A DNA stretch of 5,207 bases from NCBI GenBank assembly GCA_031290725.1, contig JAITMZ010000103.1, positions 1 through 5,207 of the forward strand, given 5' to 3'. Under the pieces are notes generated by a model. It was not told the DNA's origin and did not search any database. It saw only the letters and a list, made by a program, of their open reading frames with translations. Of this stretch, positions 4,268 to 5,207 are shown piece by piece; the stretch's first letter is position 1, and each line of letters begins with the position of its first letter. This DNA comes from Spirochaetaceae bacterium (lineage in GTDB: Bacteria; Spirochaetota; Spirochaetia; Treponematales; Treponemataceae). Position numbers and translations under genes: made by a program.

Positions 4268-5207
4268 ACCACCGGCTGACCTATGCGAACGGGCATAAGT
4301 ACTTTCTCATTGTTCTGGGCGTCTTTACCGGCGCGCTCCACATAGGTCAGTTTACGGTTTTTCCCATGGAGAGCATCAAGTTCTATGCCTGGCACCTGAT
4401 GCTGGGGCTGGTGATGATTTTTTCATATAAACCCCTCGCTCCCCAGGGCAGCAAGCGCTGGCTGCTTGTGGACTCTCTGTGTATCGCCTTAAGCGTTGTC
4501 GTCGGGCTTTCCGTTATTGTGCGCTACGACGATTACGCCATGATGCTGCAACCCAACCGCCTGGACAGCTACTTTCTGTTTTTGGGCGTTGTCCTGACGC
4601 TGCTCACCCTGGAAGCCGCCCGCAGGTTTATCGGCTGGGTACTCCCCGTGATTGCACTGGTCACTATTCTCTACGCCCTGTTCGGCGGCGATTTACCGGG
4701 CTTGCTGGGGCACCGGGGTTACACCGTCCGGCGGGTGTCCGCCACTATTTTCAGCGACCAGGGTATTTACGGCACACCGGTGGGCGTGTCCGCGTCAAAC
4801 GTGTATCTGTTTCTGCTGTTTGCGGCGTTTTTGGGCGTATCCGGCGCGGATAAAATTTTTCAAAACATTGCCATCGCCCTGACCGGCAAAAAGCGCGGCG
4901 GGCCTGCGAAAATGGCGGTTGTAGCGAGCTGTCTTTTTGGCAGCATTTCCGGCAGCGCGGTGGCCAACGTGGTGTCTACCGGCGCTTTTACTATCCCGCT
5001 GATGAAGCGGCAGGGCTATCGGAGCAGATTTGCGGGGGCGGTGGAGGCGGTGGCGTCCACCGGCGGGCAGATGATGCCGCCGATTATGGGGGCCGCGGCC
5101 TTTGTGTTAAGCGATATAGCCGGTACGCCCTACGCCGCGGTCTGTATCGCCGCCTTGCTGCCCGCGCTGATGTATTACATCACATTGTTCAAAATGGTCG
5201 ATTTGGA
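4264..5207 (+). CDS. TRAP transporter fused permease (4TM/12TM, DctQM-type), N-terminal part
   Basis: Inner-membrane ion-coupled permease partnering the TAXI binding protein. The ATG overlaps the preceding stop as ATGA, and the frame stays open to the right edge, giving 314 residues of a protein usually well over 600. The N-terminal part corresponds to the small Q subunit, with hydrophobic segments at about 12-30, 38-55, 67-87 and 103-117. It is followed by the connecting sequence LEAARRFIGWVLPVIALV (116-133), typical of fused TAXI-TRAP permeases. The large M-subunit part then begins, with hydrophobic segments around 122-140 and 176-196. Its conserved core is visible as GSISGSAVANVVSTGAFTIP (226-245) and AVEAVASTGGQMMPPIMGA (259-277). 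In the family such loops form the transport site that couples ligand movement to sodium. No separate Shine-Dalgarno sequence is evident, so translation is probably coupled to the upstream gene. Only truncated by the window; no internal stop or frameshift is seen. Confidence 0.93.
   Translation, partial: MNHRLTYANGHKYFLIVLGVFTGALHIGQFTVFPMESIKFYAWHLMLGLVMIFSYKPLAPQGSKRWLLVDSLCIALSVVVGLSVIVRYDDYAMMLQPNRLDSYFLFLGVVLTLLTLEAARRFIGWVLPVIALVTILYALFGGDLPGLLGHRGYTVRRVSATIFSDQGIYGTPVGVSASNVYLFLLFAAFLGVSGADKIFQNIAIALTGKKRGGPAKMAVVASCLFGSISGSAVANVVSTGAFTIPLMKRQGYRSRFAGAVEAVASTGGQMMPPIMGAAAFVLSDIAGTPYAAVCIAALLPALMYYITLFKMVDL

Noticed and set aside
4479..4882. Two overlapping plus-strand frames inside the permease region.
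   Set aside because: They are out of frame with the permease that starts at 4264 and runs open to the window end with clear TRAP motifs; both are shadows.

Overview
The window is about 5.2 kb of moderately GC-rich bacterial DNA with ordinary protein-coding genes: two metabolic genes on the left that converge on each other, and on the right the start of a catabolic/uptake operon. There are no RNA genes, mobile elements or CRISPR arrays that I can support. The host is uncertain. The solute-binding protein has a signal peptide ending in an Ala-Ala-Gly-Lys-Ser-Glu-Lys type junction, which I associate with spirochaete (Treponema-like) binding proteins. This is a weak clue, and other anaerobe-rich phyla remain possible. 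The ferredoxin-type aldo/keto reductase also fits an anaerobic or fermentative lifestyle.

Left part. Positions 1-672 (+) hold the C-terminal part of a threonine ammonia-lyase (IlvA/TdcB type) with a C-terminal ACT domain; its N-terminus lies off the left edge. It converges, with a 69-nt gap, on a minus-strand gene (742-1914) for an aldo/keto reductase carrying two C-terminal cysteine clusters for [4Fe-4S] centres.

Centre. Positions 1915-2232 form the non-coding divergent region. It contains a candidate minus-strand promoter so close to the reductase ATG that the mRNA could be leaderless. It also contains a perfect sigma70-type plus-strand promoter (TTGACA, 17 bp, TATAAT) preceded by a long purine/A-tract. 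Beyond that promoter lies a roughly 200-nt untranslated leader with an A/T hairpin and two neighbouring palindromes 22 bp apart.

Right part. The promoter drives an apparent operon: a DapA/NanA-superfamily class I aldolase-like enzyme (2233-3144), a short intergenic region with a perfect palindrome and a GC-rich hairpin, a TAXI-family TRAP solute-binding protein (3218-4267), and, overlapping it by ATGA, a fused TRAP permease (4264 to beyond the right edge). The probable logic is capture of a small organic anion by the binding protein, ion-driven import by the permease, and cleavage or condensation by the aldolase. This resembles siaPQM-nanA sialic-acid loci but uses the TAXI rather than the DctP type of binding protein. 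The substrate is unknown. The enzyme keeps the Schiff-base lysine but lacks some residues diagnostic of true dihydrodipicolinate synthase, so a biosynthetic DapA role is less likely than a catabolic one. No clearly new system is visible; the most interesting parts are this aldolase/TAXI pairing and the structured leader.
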